A program made the position numbers and the translations under genes. 64,000 nt of DNA from Clostridium pascui (GTDB lineage: Bacteria; Bacillota; Clostridia; Clostridiales; Clostridiaceae), in the NCBI RefSeq assembly GCF_016908015.1, contig NZ_JAFBDB010000004.1, forward strand, positions 310,001-374,000, in the 5' to 3' direction. Of the stretch, positions 34,098 to 43,742 are shown piece by piece. Below the pieces are notes generated by a model. That model worked only from the letters and a program-made list of their open reading frames with translations, did no database searches and had not been told where the DNA came from. Numbering within the stretch: the stretch's first letter is position 1; each line of letters opens with the position of its first letter.

Positions 34098-36083
34098 ATG
34101 ACCTTATATGATGAAAATAACATTAATATCATAAAAAACGATTTAAGATATTTGAAATTATTAAGTACGAAATATCCTACTATATCTTTAGCTAGTAGTG
34201 AAATAATTAACCTTCAATCTATATTAAATCTTCCTAAGGGTACAGAGCATTTTATTAGTGATATACACGGTGAATACGAGTCTTTTACCCATATGCTTAA
34301 AAATGCTTCTGGAGTTATTAAAAGAAAGCTTGATGAAATATTTGGAACTTCCTTAATGGAAAGAGAAAAAGCAGCTCTTGCTACTTTAATATATTATCCT
34401 GAAGAAAAAATGGAACTTCTTAAAAGAACAGAACAAGATTTAGAGGAATGGTACAAAATTACTTTATACAGGCTTATTCAAGTTTGTAAATCAGTATCCT
34501 CAAAGTATACAAGATCTAAAGTTAGAAAAGCTCTACCTGAGGATTTTTCATATATAATTGAAGAACTTTTAAATGAACAAGTTGATAGAATCAATAGGCA
34601 AGAATATTATACAGGCATAATAGATACCATAATAGACATTGGCTGTGCTAGTGAATTCGTGGTTGCTTTATCTAAAGTTATTCAAAGGCTTGTAGTAGAT
34701 AGACTTCATATTATTGGTGATATATACGATAGAGGTCCTGGTGCAGAAATAATAATGGATGCTTTAATGAATCATCATTCTATAGATATCCAATGGGGAA
34801 ATCACGACATTATTTGGATGGGAGCAGCTTCAGGCTCTAGAACTTGTGCTGCTAATGCCCTTAGGGTAAGCTTAAGATATGCAAACCTTAGCAGTATTGA
34901 AGATGGTTACGGCATAAATCTACTACCTCTTGCTACCTTTGCTCTAGAAATTTACGGTAATGATCCCTGTAAATATTTTATTCCAAAAACATTAACTAAA
35001 AAACTTCCAGAAAATGAAGTCTCACTTTTAGCTAAAATGCATAAAGCAATAGCAATTATTCAGTTTAAGTTAGAAGGACAAAAGGTTAAAAGACATCCTG
35101 AATTTGAAATGGATTATATGTTACTTTTGGATAAAATGGATTTAGAGAATAAAACTGTAACTGTAGATGGAAAAACTTATCCACTAAGGGATACTAATTT
35201 CCCTACATTATCTAAGGATGACCCATACAAACTTACTCCAGAAGAAGAAGAGTTAATAAACAAGCTTACTCACTCCTTTGTTAATAGTGAGAAACTTCAA
35301 AGACATATAAGATTTTTATACAGTAAAGGCAGCCTATATCTTGTATATAACTCAAATATATTATTTCATGGATGTATTCCTCTTGATGAAAATGGAGATT
35401 TTGAAACTGTTAACTTTGAAGGAAAAAGTTACAAGGGTAAATCCCTCCTAGATATGTTTGATCGTTATGCAAGAGAGGCATATTTTTATAAAAAAGATAA
35501 AAACATTAAAAACTATGCTATGGATATAATGTGGTACCTTTGGTGCGGGCAACATTCACCATTATTTGGTAAAAACAGAATAACCACCTTTGAAAGATAC
35601 TTTATTGAAGATAAATTAACTCATATAGAAGAAAAAAATACTTACTATAAGTTGATAAATGATGAAGAGTTAAGTAATAGAATTTTTGAAGAATTCCATT
35701 TAGATAAAGATTGTTCTCACATTATAAATGGGCATATTCCTGTAAAAACAATACAAGGTGAAAGTCCAATAAAAGCAAATGGTAAGCTTTTAGTTATTGA
35801 TGGAGGCTTTTGCAAGGCTTATCAGCCTGAAACAGGAATTGCAGGATATACTTTAATATATAATTCTTATGGTTTCCTCCTGACTTCTCATGAGCCCTTT
35901 GATTCTATTAAAAAAGCTATCGAGGAGGAAAAAGACATATTATCATCTACAATAATTGTCGAGCATGGCATGCAAAGGAAAAGAGTTGCAGATACTGATA
36001 TAGGTGAGGAAATTACCTATCAAATAAAAGATTTAGAAAAGCTTTTAATAGCTTATAGAAAAGGACTTATTGATGAGATTTAA
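34098..36083 (+). CDS. fbp: Fructose-1,6-bisphosphatase, class III
   Basis: The gluconeogenic phosphatase of Firmicutes; about 661 residues matches the long class III (YydE/Fbp) family. The metallophosphatase core is visible: [35 protein letters not shown], and late HIINGHIPV and [10 protein letters not shown]. Of two near ATGs the second (MTLYDEN) is preferred, with GAGGG 9 nt upstream, whereas the first overlaps that site. It is monocistronic, between two strong terminators. Confidence 0.97.
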   Translation: MTLYDENNINIIKNDLRYLKLLSTKYPTISLASSEIINLQSILNLPKGTEHFISDIHGEYESFTHMLKNASGVIKRKLDEIFGTSLMEREKAALATLIYYPEEKMELLKRTEQDLEEWYKITLYRLIQVCKSVSSKYTRSKVRKALPEDFSYIIEELLNEQVDRINRQEYYTGIIDTIIDIGCASEFVVALSKVIQRLVVDRLHIIGDIYDRGPGAEIIMDALMNHHSIDIQWGNHDIIWMGAASGSRTCAANALRVSLRYANLSSIEDGYGINLLPLATFALEIYGNDPCKYFIPKTLTKKLPENEVSLLAKMHKAIAIIQFKLEGQKVKRHPEFEMDYMLLLDKMDLENKTVTVDGKTYPLRDTNFPTLSKDDPYKLTPEEEELINKLTHSFVNSEKLQRHIRFLYSKGSLYLVYNSNILFHGCIPLDENGDFETVNFEGKSYKGKSLLDMFDRYAREAYFYKKDKNIKNYAMDIMWYLWCGQHSPLFGKNRITTFERYFIEDKLTHIEEKNTYYKLINDEELSNRIFEEFHLDKDCSHIINGHIPVKTIQGESPIKANGKLLVIDGGFCKAYQPETGIAGYTLIYNSYGFLLTSHEPFDSIKKAIEEEKDILSSTIIVEHGMQRKRVADTDIGEEITYQIKDLEKLLIAYRKGLIDEI

Positions 36084-36101
36084 AAACGCCTAGTATTATA
36101 G

Positions 36102-36155
36102 TACTAAAAATAAAAGGAATTTTGCTAAAGCAAAATTCCTTTTATTTTTAGTACA
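36102..36155. terminator. Very long bidirectional terminator between fbp and the MATE gene
   Basis: Perfect 25-bp arms around a 4-nt loop TAAA. The distal arm is U-rich and serves both convergent genes. Confidence 0.85.
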
Positions 36156-36173
36156 TAGAATATAACACAATTC

Positions 36174-37613
36174 CTATTCGAACTGTTTTTTAATTTTAAT
36201 ATTATTTCCTAAACCTTCATCTTGTACTTCTTCACCGATTATTTGTTCTTTTTTATTCTTTTCTTCCCTTTTAATATCCTTGTTTAAAACTTTTATGTCC
36301 CTATATAGGAAAATACCTGTGAGTGTTGCAGCAAGTATATCTGCTATAGGGGCACTTGCCCATACTCCATCCAACTTAAATATTGGAGGTATTATAAGTA
36401 GTATTGGTATAAGTATAAGAACCTGTCTAGATAAACTTAGAAGCATTGATATTTTTGCTTTCCCAATAGCCTGAAAGTAATTGGAACTTACTACTTGGAA
36501 TCCTATTACAGGTAAAAATATCATATCTATTCTTATTCCTCTAGACCCTATTGCTATAAGCTCTGCATCATTTTTATTAAAGAGTCCTATAAGTTGTCTT
36601 GGGAAAGCCTGTATTACTATAAATCCTACTATAGATATAGCTACTGCTGCCATAATAGCAAGTTTTAAAGCCTGCTTTACTCTAGCATAATTTTTAGCTC
36701 CATAATTATAACCTATTATAGGCTGTACCCCTTGATTTATTCCAAATATAGGCATAAAAAATAACATTATTACACTGTTGATTATTCCCATTGCTCCTAC
36801 AGCTAAGTTTCCACCATAGGTTAACAGGCTATTATTGTAAATTGTTGTAACTACACTTGCTGCAATTTGCATTGCAAATGGTGACATTCCTATAGCAAGT
36901 ATATGCTTTATGGTTTCAAGTCTTAACTTAAAGTTTTCTTTATGAAACTTTAATGTACTTCTACCACTAATGAAATGTAAAAGCACCCAAATTGAAGAAA
37001 TCCCTTGTGAAATTATAGTGGCAACGGCTGCTCCTCGAACTCCCATATCAAATATAAATATAAATATGGGATCAAGTATTGTATTTATGATAGCTCCTAT
37101 TAGCATAGTAGCCATAGCAATACGAGGACTACCTTCTGAACGTATTATATTATTCATACCAAAACCTATATTTTGTAGTACTGCCCCTCCAATAATATAT
37201 TTCATATAATCTCTTGCATATCCAATGGTTTCAGCGCTTGCTCCAAATATAATTAATAATTTATCTAAAAACATTAAGCTAAAAATTGTAAACACTAAAG
37301 ATAATATTATATTTAATACTAAAGCATTTCCAAGTATTTTTTCTGCTGAATCTTTATCTTTCTCACCAAGTTTTATAGAAATCATAGCAGAAGATCCTAT
37401 GCCAACCAGCATTCCAAATGCCATATTTATGATTGATAATGGGAATCCTGCTGCAAGTCCTGAAAGTGCTAATGAACCTACCCCTCTTCCTATAAATATC
37501 CTATCTACCATATTATAAAGTCCATTTACTAACATACCAATAATTGCAGGCAAGGAAAATTTAAATAAGAGCTTACCTATACTCTCTTCACCTAGTTGTT
37601 TTGAACGATCCAT
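36174..37613 (-). CDS. MATE-family efflux transporter
   Basis: A 479-residue, 12-span Na+- or H+-coupled exporter of the MATE family. Its N-terminus (LGEESIGKLLFKFSLPAIIGMLVNGLYNMVDRIFIGRGVGSLALSGL) and the repeat in the second half (MPIFGINQGVQPIIGYNYGAKNY) are family hallmarks of the bacterial NorM/DinF group. The start is at the ATG of MDRSKQLGEE, which has AAGGGGAG upstream; 24 outer codons have no ribosome site. The charged tail of about 35 residues is poorly conserved. Substrate unknown. Confidence 0.93.
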   Translation of the reverse strand: MDRSKQLGEESIGKLLFKFSLPAIIGMLVNGLYNMVDRIFIGRGVGSLALSGLAAGFPLSIINMAFGMLVGIGSSAMISIKLGEKDKDSAEKILGNALVLNIILSLVFTIFSLMFLDKLLIIFGASAETIGYARDYMKYIIGGAVLQNIGFGMNNIIRSEGSPRIAMATMLIGAIINTILDPIFIFIFDMGVRGAAVATIISQGISSIWVLLHFISGRSTLKFHKENFKLRLETIKHILAIGMSPFAMQIAASVVTTIYNNSLLTYGGNLAVGAMGIINSVIMLFFMPIFGINQGVQPIIGYNYGAKNYARVKQALKLAIMAAVAISIVGFIVIQAFPRQLIGLFNKNDAELIAIGSRGIRIDMIFLPVIGFQVVSSNYFQAIGKAKISMLLSLSRQVLILIPILLIIPPIFKLDGVWASAPIADILAATLTGIFLYRDIKVLNKDIKREEKNKKEQIIGEEVQDEGLGNNIKIKKQFE

Positions 37614-37728
37614 AACATTTCTCTCCCCTTTTCCAAACTTAGACACATAGTATACTATTATATAATAAACTAAGGTTTTTATCAAACTTTAATCTTGAAA
37701 TAATACTTATTAAGCAATAATATAGGAA

Positions 37729-37750
37729 GCCTCTCAACGTATTGAGAGGC
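37729..37750 (-). terminator. Terminator of the M14 peptidase gene
   Basis: Arms GCCTCTCAA / TTGAGAGGC around a 4-nt loop, 38 bp past the peptidase stop. Confidence 0.75.
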
Positions 37751-37787
37751 TGTAATTAGCCTATGTTAATAATTTTCATTAGTAATT

Positions 37788-38747
37788 TTACAGCATTCCT
37801 GCTAATATAAGCATTTCTTCATTATCTTCATATATTTGGTGAAATTGTGTTAATGGCAGAGGATTTTTCCCCCATCCTACTTCAATAGTATATCCTGGCC
37901 TTTTAAACTTATCTATAAACCAATCTTTGTAACCTGCATAGGAAGCAATACCTGTTACCTCTCCTAATTTATATCCACTTACCTCCGCAAAAATCTCTCC
38001 TATTGTTCTTGCTATTTGTGGGGTTGAATTTCCATACTGCCAGTATATTTCCTTACCCTGACTATGATATGCCATAACAAGCTTAAAATCTTCTTTCCGT
38101 GTGAAATCTGCTAAGGCCTTGGTTTCTGGCTCAGACTCAGGACATTCTCCAGAATAACGAGTAGGTCCTGGTCCTAATATACAATGCTCTTTTTCTGCTT
38201 CTTTAGAAAGGTCAAAGGAAGCATCATAATTATGATTTAAATCTACTCCTTTTGCGTTAGCTTGCCATACTTTTGAAAAATCTGTACTTCCATTATTCCA
38301 CTTTAAAAGTTCGTTATAATAAGGATGGCTTTTGCTAAGTCCATTTATAGCTAGTTCTACACCATCAGGATTTACCATAGGAACTATATATATAGTAGAC
38401 TTTTTTAATAACTCTCTTGCATCATACCCTTTTATATGTTTCCCACTTTTATAAGCTTTACAAACATTTTCTATAAATTTCATAAGCAGCAATGAAGTCA
38501 TCCATTCAAGTCCATGATGAGCTCCATTATAAAACACTTTATTAGATCCATATCCAAGTTTAATGCAGTATAAACTTCTTCCACATACACTTTTTCCTAT
38601 TTCCTCTACAGTTATAAATGAATATTTAATTTTTAAGTCTTTTAAATCTCTTTGCAGCAAATCATATGAATATTTTTTCTTTGTATTTACTATATGACTT
38701 TTAGATTTAATTTCACATCCACTCCTCATAAAATTTTCCTTTTCCAT
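37788..38747 (-). CDS. M14-family zinc carboxypeptidase (gamma-D-glutamyl-diamino acid peptidase type)
   Basis: A 319-residue cytoplasmic metallopeptidase. Zinc ligands HHGLEW (H-x-x-E) and the later histidine in MAYHSQG are present, with substrate-binding MVNPDGVEL and GVDLNHNYDASF, and the catalytic glutamate in YTIEVGWGKNPLP. This set matches the M14C branch (ENP1/MpaA-like) that cleaves cell-wall peptides with diaminopimelate. No signal peptide is present, which favours peptidoglycan peptide recycling or spore-related use. The start is uncertain between the first ATG and one six codons in. Confidence 0.88.
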   Translation of the reverse strand: MEKENFMRSGCEIKSKSHIVNTKKKYSYDLLQRDLKDLKIKYSFITVEEIGKSVCGRSLYCIKLGYGSNKVFYNGAHHGLEWMTSLLLMKFIENVCKAYKSGKHIKGYDARELLKKSTIYIVPMVNPDGVELAINGLSKSHPYYNELLKWNNGSTDFSKVWQANAKGVDLNHNYDASFDLSKEAEKEHCILGPGPTRYSGECPESEPETKALADFTRKEDFKLVMAYHSQGKEIYWQYGNSTPQIARTIGEIFAEVSGYKLGEVTGIASYAGYKDWFIDKFKRPGYTIEVGWGKNPLPLTQFHQIYEDNEEMLILAGML

Positions 38748-38877
38748 CGCTCCATTATCAGTTTATTTTGACATTATAAAATATATGAAAGAAAAAATAA
38801 GAAATCTAGTAATAAAGCTTTGCAAACCCTTTACATATTAATATTATTTTATTATATTAATTAATAGCGATACTTTT

Positions 38878-38906
38878 TTGTAACCACTTTGTATATTAAT
38901 TATACT
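38878..38906 (+). promoter_or_regulatory. Sigma-A promoter of the acyl-transfer cassette
   Basis: TTGTAA, 17 nt, TATACT is seen, giving a leader of about 95 nt before the TTG start of the SGNH gene. Confidence 0.55.
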
Positions 38907-39006
38907 ATAATATATAAGGTACCATTTTAGATTAAAAGTTTATAGAACTAAAGTAAATTATGCAAGGTATGCAACTTAAAATAAATTGTACTGGAGGTAT
39001 ATAACC

Positions 39007-39918
39007 TTGAAGAGAAGAAAAAAGAAATTTAACACTAAAAGATTTGCAATGTCACTTACTGTAATTGCATTATTATCTGGTGTTTTAACTGTATCCATAA
39101 AGAAATTTATAAATAAGGATACTCAAGCTTATACAACTATTCAAGAACAAAATAATAAAGAAGCAAAGGACGGAGCTAAGGACGAGAAGGAAAATGTGCA
39201 ACTCCCTTCTTCTAATGCGGAAAATAAAGATACCCCATCAGATAAAAGTGGACAACCTTCTTCCAGTGCTCTAGCAGCTGGAAATGTAGTTAACACAAAT
39301 GCAAATTCTTCTACTAATAATTCTTCAAATAATACAAATACTACAACTAGTAATTCAGCTTCATCTAGTAAAGAAGCTAATAAAGCTTATTTTAATATGT
39401 CAATGTTTTTAGGAGATTCGATTACAGAAGGAATGTGGTATTATGGAGCGTTAGATACAGCTCACGTTATTGCAAAAAAAGGACTTTCAGTATTTCATGC
39501 TACAAATGAAGTAGAAAAACTTACTGCCTCAAATCCTAAAGATATATATATATTACTTGGTAATAACGATTTAGTGGACAAGAACCTTACCCCTGAAAGA
39601 TTTATAACTCAATATGGAGTTTTAATAGATTCTATAAAAAGTAAATCTCCAAATACTAGAATACATGTATTGTCTATTTTACCTGTAACCCCAGCCGCTG
39701 AAGCAAAAAATTCAGCTTTTGCCAATTCTCGTATTAATACGTTTAATGCTGCACTAGCAAACCTCTCATCTGAAAAGGGAGCTGACTATATAAATGCTAG
39801 ATCAGTAGTTGACAGTAATCCAAGTTTACATGAACAAGATGGAATACATTACAAGGCTAATTTTTATAATGTGCTCCTAGATTATATAAGGCAACATACA
39901 TTAAGCCAAGGTAACTAA
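39007..39918 (+). CDS. Membrane-anchored SGNH/GDSL hydrolase
   Basis: First gene of a four-gene cassette. A basic cytoplasmic start and single membrane anchor (about 15-32) are followed by a Lys/Glu then Ser/Asn/Thr-rich extracellular linker (about 45-125) and an SGNH domain. Block I GDSITEG holds the catalytic serine near residue 138, GNND is block III and DGIHY is block V. The enzyme likely acts as an acetyl- or acyl-esterase/transferase on the cell surface. TTG is chosen as start because CTGGAGG lies 9 nt upstream; an ATG seven codons earlier overlaps that site. Confidence 0.87.
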   Translation: MKRRKKKFNTKRFAMSLTVIALLSGVLTVSIKKFINKDTQAYTTIQEQNNKEAKDGAKDEKENVQLPSSNAENKDTPSDKSGQPSSSALAAGNVVNTNANSSTNNSSNNTNTTTSNSASSSKEANKAYFNMSMFLGDSITEGMWYYGALDTAHVIAKKGLSVFHATNEVEKLTASNPKDIYILLGNNDLVDKNLTPERFITQYGVLIDSIKSKSPNTRIHVLSILPVTPAAEAKNSAFANSRINTFNAALANLSSEKGADYINARSVVDSNPSLHEQDGIHYKANFYNVLLDYIRQHTLSQGN

Positions 39919-39942
39919 ACTTTACAAAGGAGAAGGATAAAA

Positions 39943-40437
39943 ATGATACGAAATTCAAGAAAATCTAAGGTAACTTTATTAACTCTACTATTATTACTTA
40001 TATTCTCTGTAGGAAGTCTTTATGGTTGTTCTTCTAAAAAAACTACTAAAAATCCATCTGTAGATGAAATTGTAACAAAGGTAAAGGGTTCTACTGATAT
40101 TTCACAGATGCCGGAATTAGATGCAGAAAAATTAAAAATGTTATATGACATAGATGCTGCTGACTTAGAAGGTTTTAAAGTTTATATAGCCCCTTCTAAT
40201 ATAAAAGCTGATGAACTTGCTGTAATTAAAGTTAAAGATGCGAAAAAGGTAGATGAGGTAAAGAATAAGGTAGCTAAGAGAGTAGAAAATCAAGGAGCAA
40301 GCTTTAAGGATTATCTTCCTGAAGAATACTCTTTAATTGAAAATCACGTATTAAAAACTCAAGGAAATTACGTATTCTTAACCATTTCAAAGGATGCTGA
40401 AAAAATTGAAGCAGCCTTTAATGAATCTTTTAAATAA
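39943..40437 (+). CDS. DUF4358 lipoprotein
   Basis: A 164-residue lipoprotein with a long signal peptide ending in the lipobox SLYGC (C29). The mature part matches DUF4358: LYDIDAADLEGFKVYIAPSNIKADELAVIKVKD and a C-terminal segment YVFLTISKDAEKIE. The family is common beside MBOAT and DHHW genes in clostridia. Its position between the SGNH hydrolase and the acyltransferase suggests a surface accessory to polymer acylation. Biochemical function is unknown. AAAGGAGAAGG precedes the ATG. Confidence 0.88.
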   Translation: MIRNSRKSKVTLLTLLLLLIFSVGSLYGCSSKKTTKNPSVDEIVTKVKGSTDISQMPELDAEKLKMLYDIDAADLEGFKVYIAPSNIKADELAVIKVKDAKKVDEVKNKVAKRVENQGASFKDYLPEEYSLIENHVLKTQGNYVFLTISKDAEKIEAAFNESFK

Positions 40438-40467
40438 CTTAAACTAACGTTTTAGGAGGAGACTATT

Positions 40468-41874
40468 TTGGTTTTTAGTAGTTTATTATTTATATTTGTA
40501 TTTTTGCCAATAACACTTTTATCTTACTATTTAGTACCAAAACCTCTGAAGAACTTAGTAATACTTATATCAAGTCTTATATTCTATGCTTGGGGAGAAC
40601 CTATTTATATTTTTTTAATGATGTTCTCCACAATCTTTAATTACATAATTGGATTAATAATAGATAAATATAAAACATGCAAGAGAGTTTCTCTTGCAGT
40701 TTTTATATTGTCTGTAGTTGTAAATTTATCCATCCTAGGCTTCTTTAAGTATTATGGCTTCTTCATAGATAATTTAAATGCATTATTAAATCTTAGTCTA
40801 GAAGCAAAAAAATTATCATTACCACTTGGAATTTCCTTTTATACTTTTCAAACTATGTCCTATGTAATTGATGTATATTGGGATAAAACTCCTGTTCAAA
40901 AGAATATTATATCCTTTGGAACATACATAACTATGTTCCCTCAACTTGTTGCAGGTCCTATCGTTAAATACGATGACATTGAAGAGCAACTTAGGAGTAG
41001 ACGTGTTACCTTAGCCAAATTTGGTTCTGGCGCTGAGTTGTTTATTATAGGTCTTTCAAAGAAAGTTCTTTTAGCTAATAATATAGGAATACTTTGGCGA
41101 GCTATTAAAACTACTCCTATGGGGGAACTTCCTGTCCTTTCCGCTTGGCTTGGAATACTAGGCTTTACATTTCAAATATACTATGACTTTAGTGGATATT
41201 CTGATATGGCTATAGGTCTTGGTAGGATGTTTGGTTTTGAGCTTATGAAGAACTTTGATTATCCGTATATTTCAAAGAGTATTACTGAGTTTTGGAGAAG
41301 ATGGCACATATCTTTAGGTTCTTGGTTTAGAGAATATGTGTACATACCTCTTGGAGGAAATAGAGTAAATGCTATAAAAAGATATAGAAATTTATTTTTA
41401 GTTTGGTTTTTAACGGGGTTTTGGCATGGAGCCAACTGGAATTTTATACTTTGGGGATTATACTTTGGGGTTATTTTAGCCTTAGAAAAGGCATTTATTT
41501 TAAAATGGCTCAAAAATAAACCAAAAATAATAGCACATACATATGCCTTTCTTCTTATAGTATTTGGATGGATATTGTTCGAATTTGAAAATATGAGCTT
41601 AGGATTAGAATTCATTAAAACATTATTTGGCTTTGGAAGTCGTACTTTTATGGATACAACTACCCTTTACTATATTTCAAATAATAGCATATTATTTATA
41701 TTGCTTATACTTTGCTCAACTCCACTGCCATGGAAACTTATGCAAAGATTAAAAGGAAAAGTTAAATTTATTGGGGCTATAATTATTCCTCTTATTTATC
41801 TTTTACTTATATTTATTTGTACTTCATATTTAGTAAATGAAAGCTATAATCCATTCTTATACTTTAAATTTTAG
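40468..41874 (+). CDS. MBOAT acyltransferase (AlgI/DltB-like)
   Basis: A 468-residue polytopic O-acyltransferase. About 10-11 membrane spans, the conserved FWRRWHISLGSWFREYVYIPLGGNR segment and the catalytic histidine in GFWHGANWNF define the MBOAT family, closest in layout to AlgI/PatA. It would carry acyl groups across the membrane for O-acetylation of a surface polysaccharide by the neighbouring DHHW/SGNH proteins. It starts with TTG, preceded by AGGAGGAG at 7 nt. The polymer is not identified here; no glycan synthesis genes lie nearby. Confidence 0.94.
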   Translation: MVFSSLLFIFVFLPITLLSYYLVPKPLKNLVILISSLIFYAWGEPIYIFLMMFSTIFNYIIGLIIDKYKTCKRVSLAVFILSVVVNLSILGFFKYYGFFIDNLNALLNLSLEAKKLSLPLGISFYTFQTMSYVIDVYWDKTPVQKNIISFGTYITMFPQLVAGPIVKYDDIEEQLRSRRVTLAKFGSGAELFIIGLSKKVLLANNIGILWRAIKTTPMGELPVLSAWLGILGFTFQIYYDFSGYSDMAIGLGRMFGFELMKNFDYPYISKSITEFWRRWHISLGSWFREYVYIPLGGNRVNAIKRYRNLFLVWFLTGFWHGANWNFILWGLYFGVILALEKAFILKWLKNKPKIIAHTYAFLLIVFGWILFEFENMSLGLEFIKTLFGFGSRTFMDTTTLYYISNNSILFILLILCSTPLPWKLMQRLKGKVKFIGAIIIPLIYLLLIFICTSYLVNESYNPFLYFKF

Positions 41875-41886
41875 GAGGTGATACTT

Positions 41887-43023
41887 TTGAAGAGATACAA
41901 GAATGTATATAAATGCGTACTGGGAGCCTTTGTGTTCTTATATATAGTTGTTATATTGGCAAGTAATATAGTAACAGCAGATAAAAACTTCTCTGATTCT
42001 GAAAATAGAACTCTTCAGCAAAAACCTAAGTTTTCTATGGATCGTTTAATAGAAGGAAAATATACATCTAACTATGAAAAATATATTTCTGATCAATTTG
42101 TGGGAAGGGATTTCTGGATAGGGGTGAAATCTACTACAGAAAAACTTCTAGGAAAAACAGAAAATAATGATGTGTACTTAGGAAAAGATGGGTATTTATT
42201 TCAAAAATTCGAAAAACCAAGCATTAAAAACTTAGAAAATAAATTAAATACAATAAATAACTTTGCTTCAAACAACAAAGATACTCATGTATACTTTATG
42301 CTTGCACCAAACTCTACTAAGATACTTGAGGATAGACTTCCTTCTTATGCTTCTCCTGCTGACCAGAGAGATTACATAAATCAAGTTAATCAAGGACTAG
42401 GTAAAGATATAAAATTTGTGGATGTATTTGATACTATGAATTCCAATAAGGATAAGTATATATACTATAGAACAGACCATCACTGGACTACAGAAGGCGC
42501 TTTTTATGCCTATGAAGATTTAGGTAAATATATGGGATACTTGCCTCTTAAAAAAGAGGATTTTAATATTAAAAAGCTTAGTGATGAGTTTTATGGAACC
42601 TTGTATTCAAGAAGCGGATTTAGAAATATAAAACCTGATACCATAGAAGTTTATACTCCTAAAGAAGAAACTCATTATAAAGTTTGGTACTCTGATGAAA
42701 AAAAAGAGCGTGATTCTTTCCTACACCTTGAAAATGCTAATAAAAAAGATAAATATACTGTTTTCTTTAATAGTAATCATCCACTTGTAAAAATAGAAAC
42801 TAGAGTTAAAAATCATAAAAGACTTTTAGTTATAAAGGATTCCTACGCTAACAGTCTAGTACCATTTTTAACAAATCATTATAGCGAAATATATATGGTT
42901 GACCCAAGATATTATACAAATAGCATAACAGACCTTGCAAAAACTAACTCTGTAGATGATATACTTTTCCTATATAATGTAAATACATTTTTTGAAGATG
43001 CTTCAATAAATACCATAAGATAA
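41887..43023 (+). CDS. DHHW-motif (AlgJ/AlgX-like) acetylation protein
   Basis: A 378-residue membrane-anchored extracytoplasmic protein. An N-terminal anchor (about 9-27) is followed by the AlgJ/AlgX-type SGNH-like fold: YRTDHHWTTEGAFYAYEDL (about residue 200) supplies the Asp-His pair and LLVIKDSYANSLVPFL carries the serine block. It probably completes acyl transfer onto the polymer outside the cell. The TTG start is chosen because AGGAGGTG lies 6 nt upstream; a GTG three codons earlier is part of that site. It lies 12 bp after the MBOAT stop. Confidence 0.9.
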   Translation: MKRYKNVYKCVLGAFVFLYIVVILASNIVTADKNFSDSENRTLQQKPKFSMDRLIEGKYTSNYEKYISDQFVGRDFWIGVKSTTEKLLGKTENNDVYLGKDGYLFQKFEKPSIKNLENKLNTINNFASNNKDTHVYFMLAPNSTKILEDRLPSYASPADQRDYINQVNQGLGKDIKFVDVFDTMNSNKDKYIYYRTDHHWTTEGAFYAYEDLGKYMGYLPLKKEDFNIKKLSDEFYGTLYSRSGFRNIKPDTIEVYTPKEETHYKVWYSDEKKERDSFLHLENANKKDKYTVFFNSNHPLVKIETRVKNHKRLLVIKDSYANSLVPFLTNHYSEIYMVDPRYYTNSITDLAKTNSVDDILFLYNVNTFFEDASINTIR

Positions 43024-43024
43024 A

Positions 43025-43089
43025 AGTGCCACCCACATGACAAGTGGCAAGTGAGAAAGTCACTTGCCACTTGTCATGTGGGTGGCACT
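43025..43089. repeat. GC-rich perfect palindrome, 30-bp arms
   Basis: Two perfectly complementary 30-nt arms flank the 5-nt loop GAAAG, directly after the DHHW stop codon. The arms are about half G+C (AGTGCCACCC ... GGCAAGTGA), far above the surroundings. It may terminate the cassette transcript but is longer and richer in GC than the other terminators here, and lacks a U-tract. A dispersed palindromic element is possible. Confidence 0.8.
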
Positions 43090-43160
43090 AATGATATAAT
43101 AGTAATTGGAATTATTTCCTATATAACCTTATATATTAATAAGTTACAAGAGGTGTAATT

Positions 43161-43325
43161 ATGTCTGAAAAAATTATTACCGAAATAAGGGACAAAGCTA
43201 GAAGAACTAATGCAGATATTGCATTAGTAGCAGTGGTGGCTGGAATAATTCTTCAACCTCTATGGGAATACTCTTGGATACTTGCTATAACAGGAACTCT
43301 TTTTATAAAAGATAACAACCTATAA
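43161..43325 (+). CDS. Small single-span membrane protein
   Basis: A 54-residue open frame, MSEKIITEIRDKARR... ending LFIKDNNL. A charged amphipathic N-terminus is followed by one or two hydrophobic stretches (about 20-46). AAGAGGTG is well placed before the ATG and a terminator overlaps its stop codon, so it looks like a real monocistronic small gene. No family recognised. Confidence 0.65.
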   Translation: MSEKIITEIRDKARRTNADIALVAVVAGIILQPLWEYSWILAITGTLFIKDNNL

Positions 43326-43360
43326 ATAAAAGGGACTTAAAAACTTAAGTCCCTTTTATT
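43325..43360 (+). terminator. Terminator of the small membrane protein gene
   Basis: Perfect 16-bp arms (core AAAAGGGACTTAA) around AAAC with a U-rich 3' arm. Confidence 0.85.
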
Positions 43361-43379
43361 TATATATAAATTTATTATA

Positions 43380-43740
43380 CTACTTTTCCCATATTTGTTT
43401 ACATGTCTTTAAATTAGCTCCATCTTTATATTTATTTTGGATTTTAGTGTATAAGTAAAATGGCACTCCTAAAAGCATCCATATGCAATTCTTCTGTACC
43501 TGAACCGTATATCGCCCATATAGAATATCCAGGTGCTATAAGAGATACTAAGGAGCTTTTTATAAACTTAGATTTATTTAAACCCATTCTTCTCTATATA
43601 AGAACAAAATATCTGCCAATGTTGTAGACACACATACTGGTAAATATGCTAATGCAGATAATAATGATCCAGTATAGTTCATAAATAAAAGTATATACGA
43701 GCAGTTGTTAAAAGCCATGCTGAACCATCTATAAAATGTG
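43380..43740 (-). pseudogene. C-terminal relic of an APC-family amino acid permease
   Basis: The minus strand has broken fragments in different frames: NYTGSLLSALAYLPVCVSTTLADILFLYREE, then a short VSLIAPGYSIWAIYGSG, then GVPFYLYTKIQNKYKDGANLKTCKQIWEK before a stop. Order and spacing resemble the last membrane spans of basic amino acid/polyamine antiporters. Frameshifts and the missing N-terminal two thirds make it non-functional. Confidence 0.7.
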
Positions 43741-43742
43741 TA

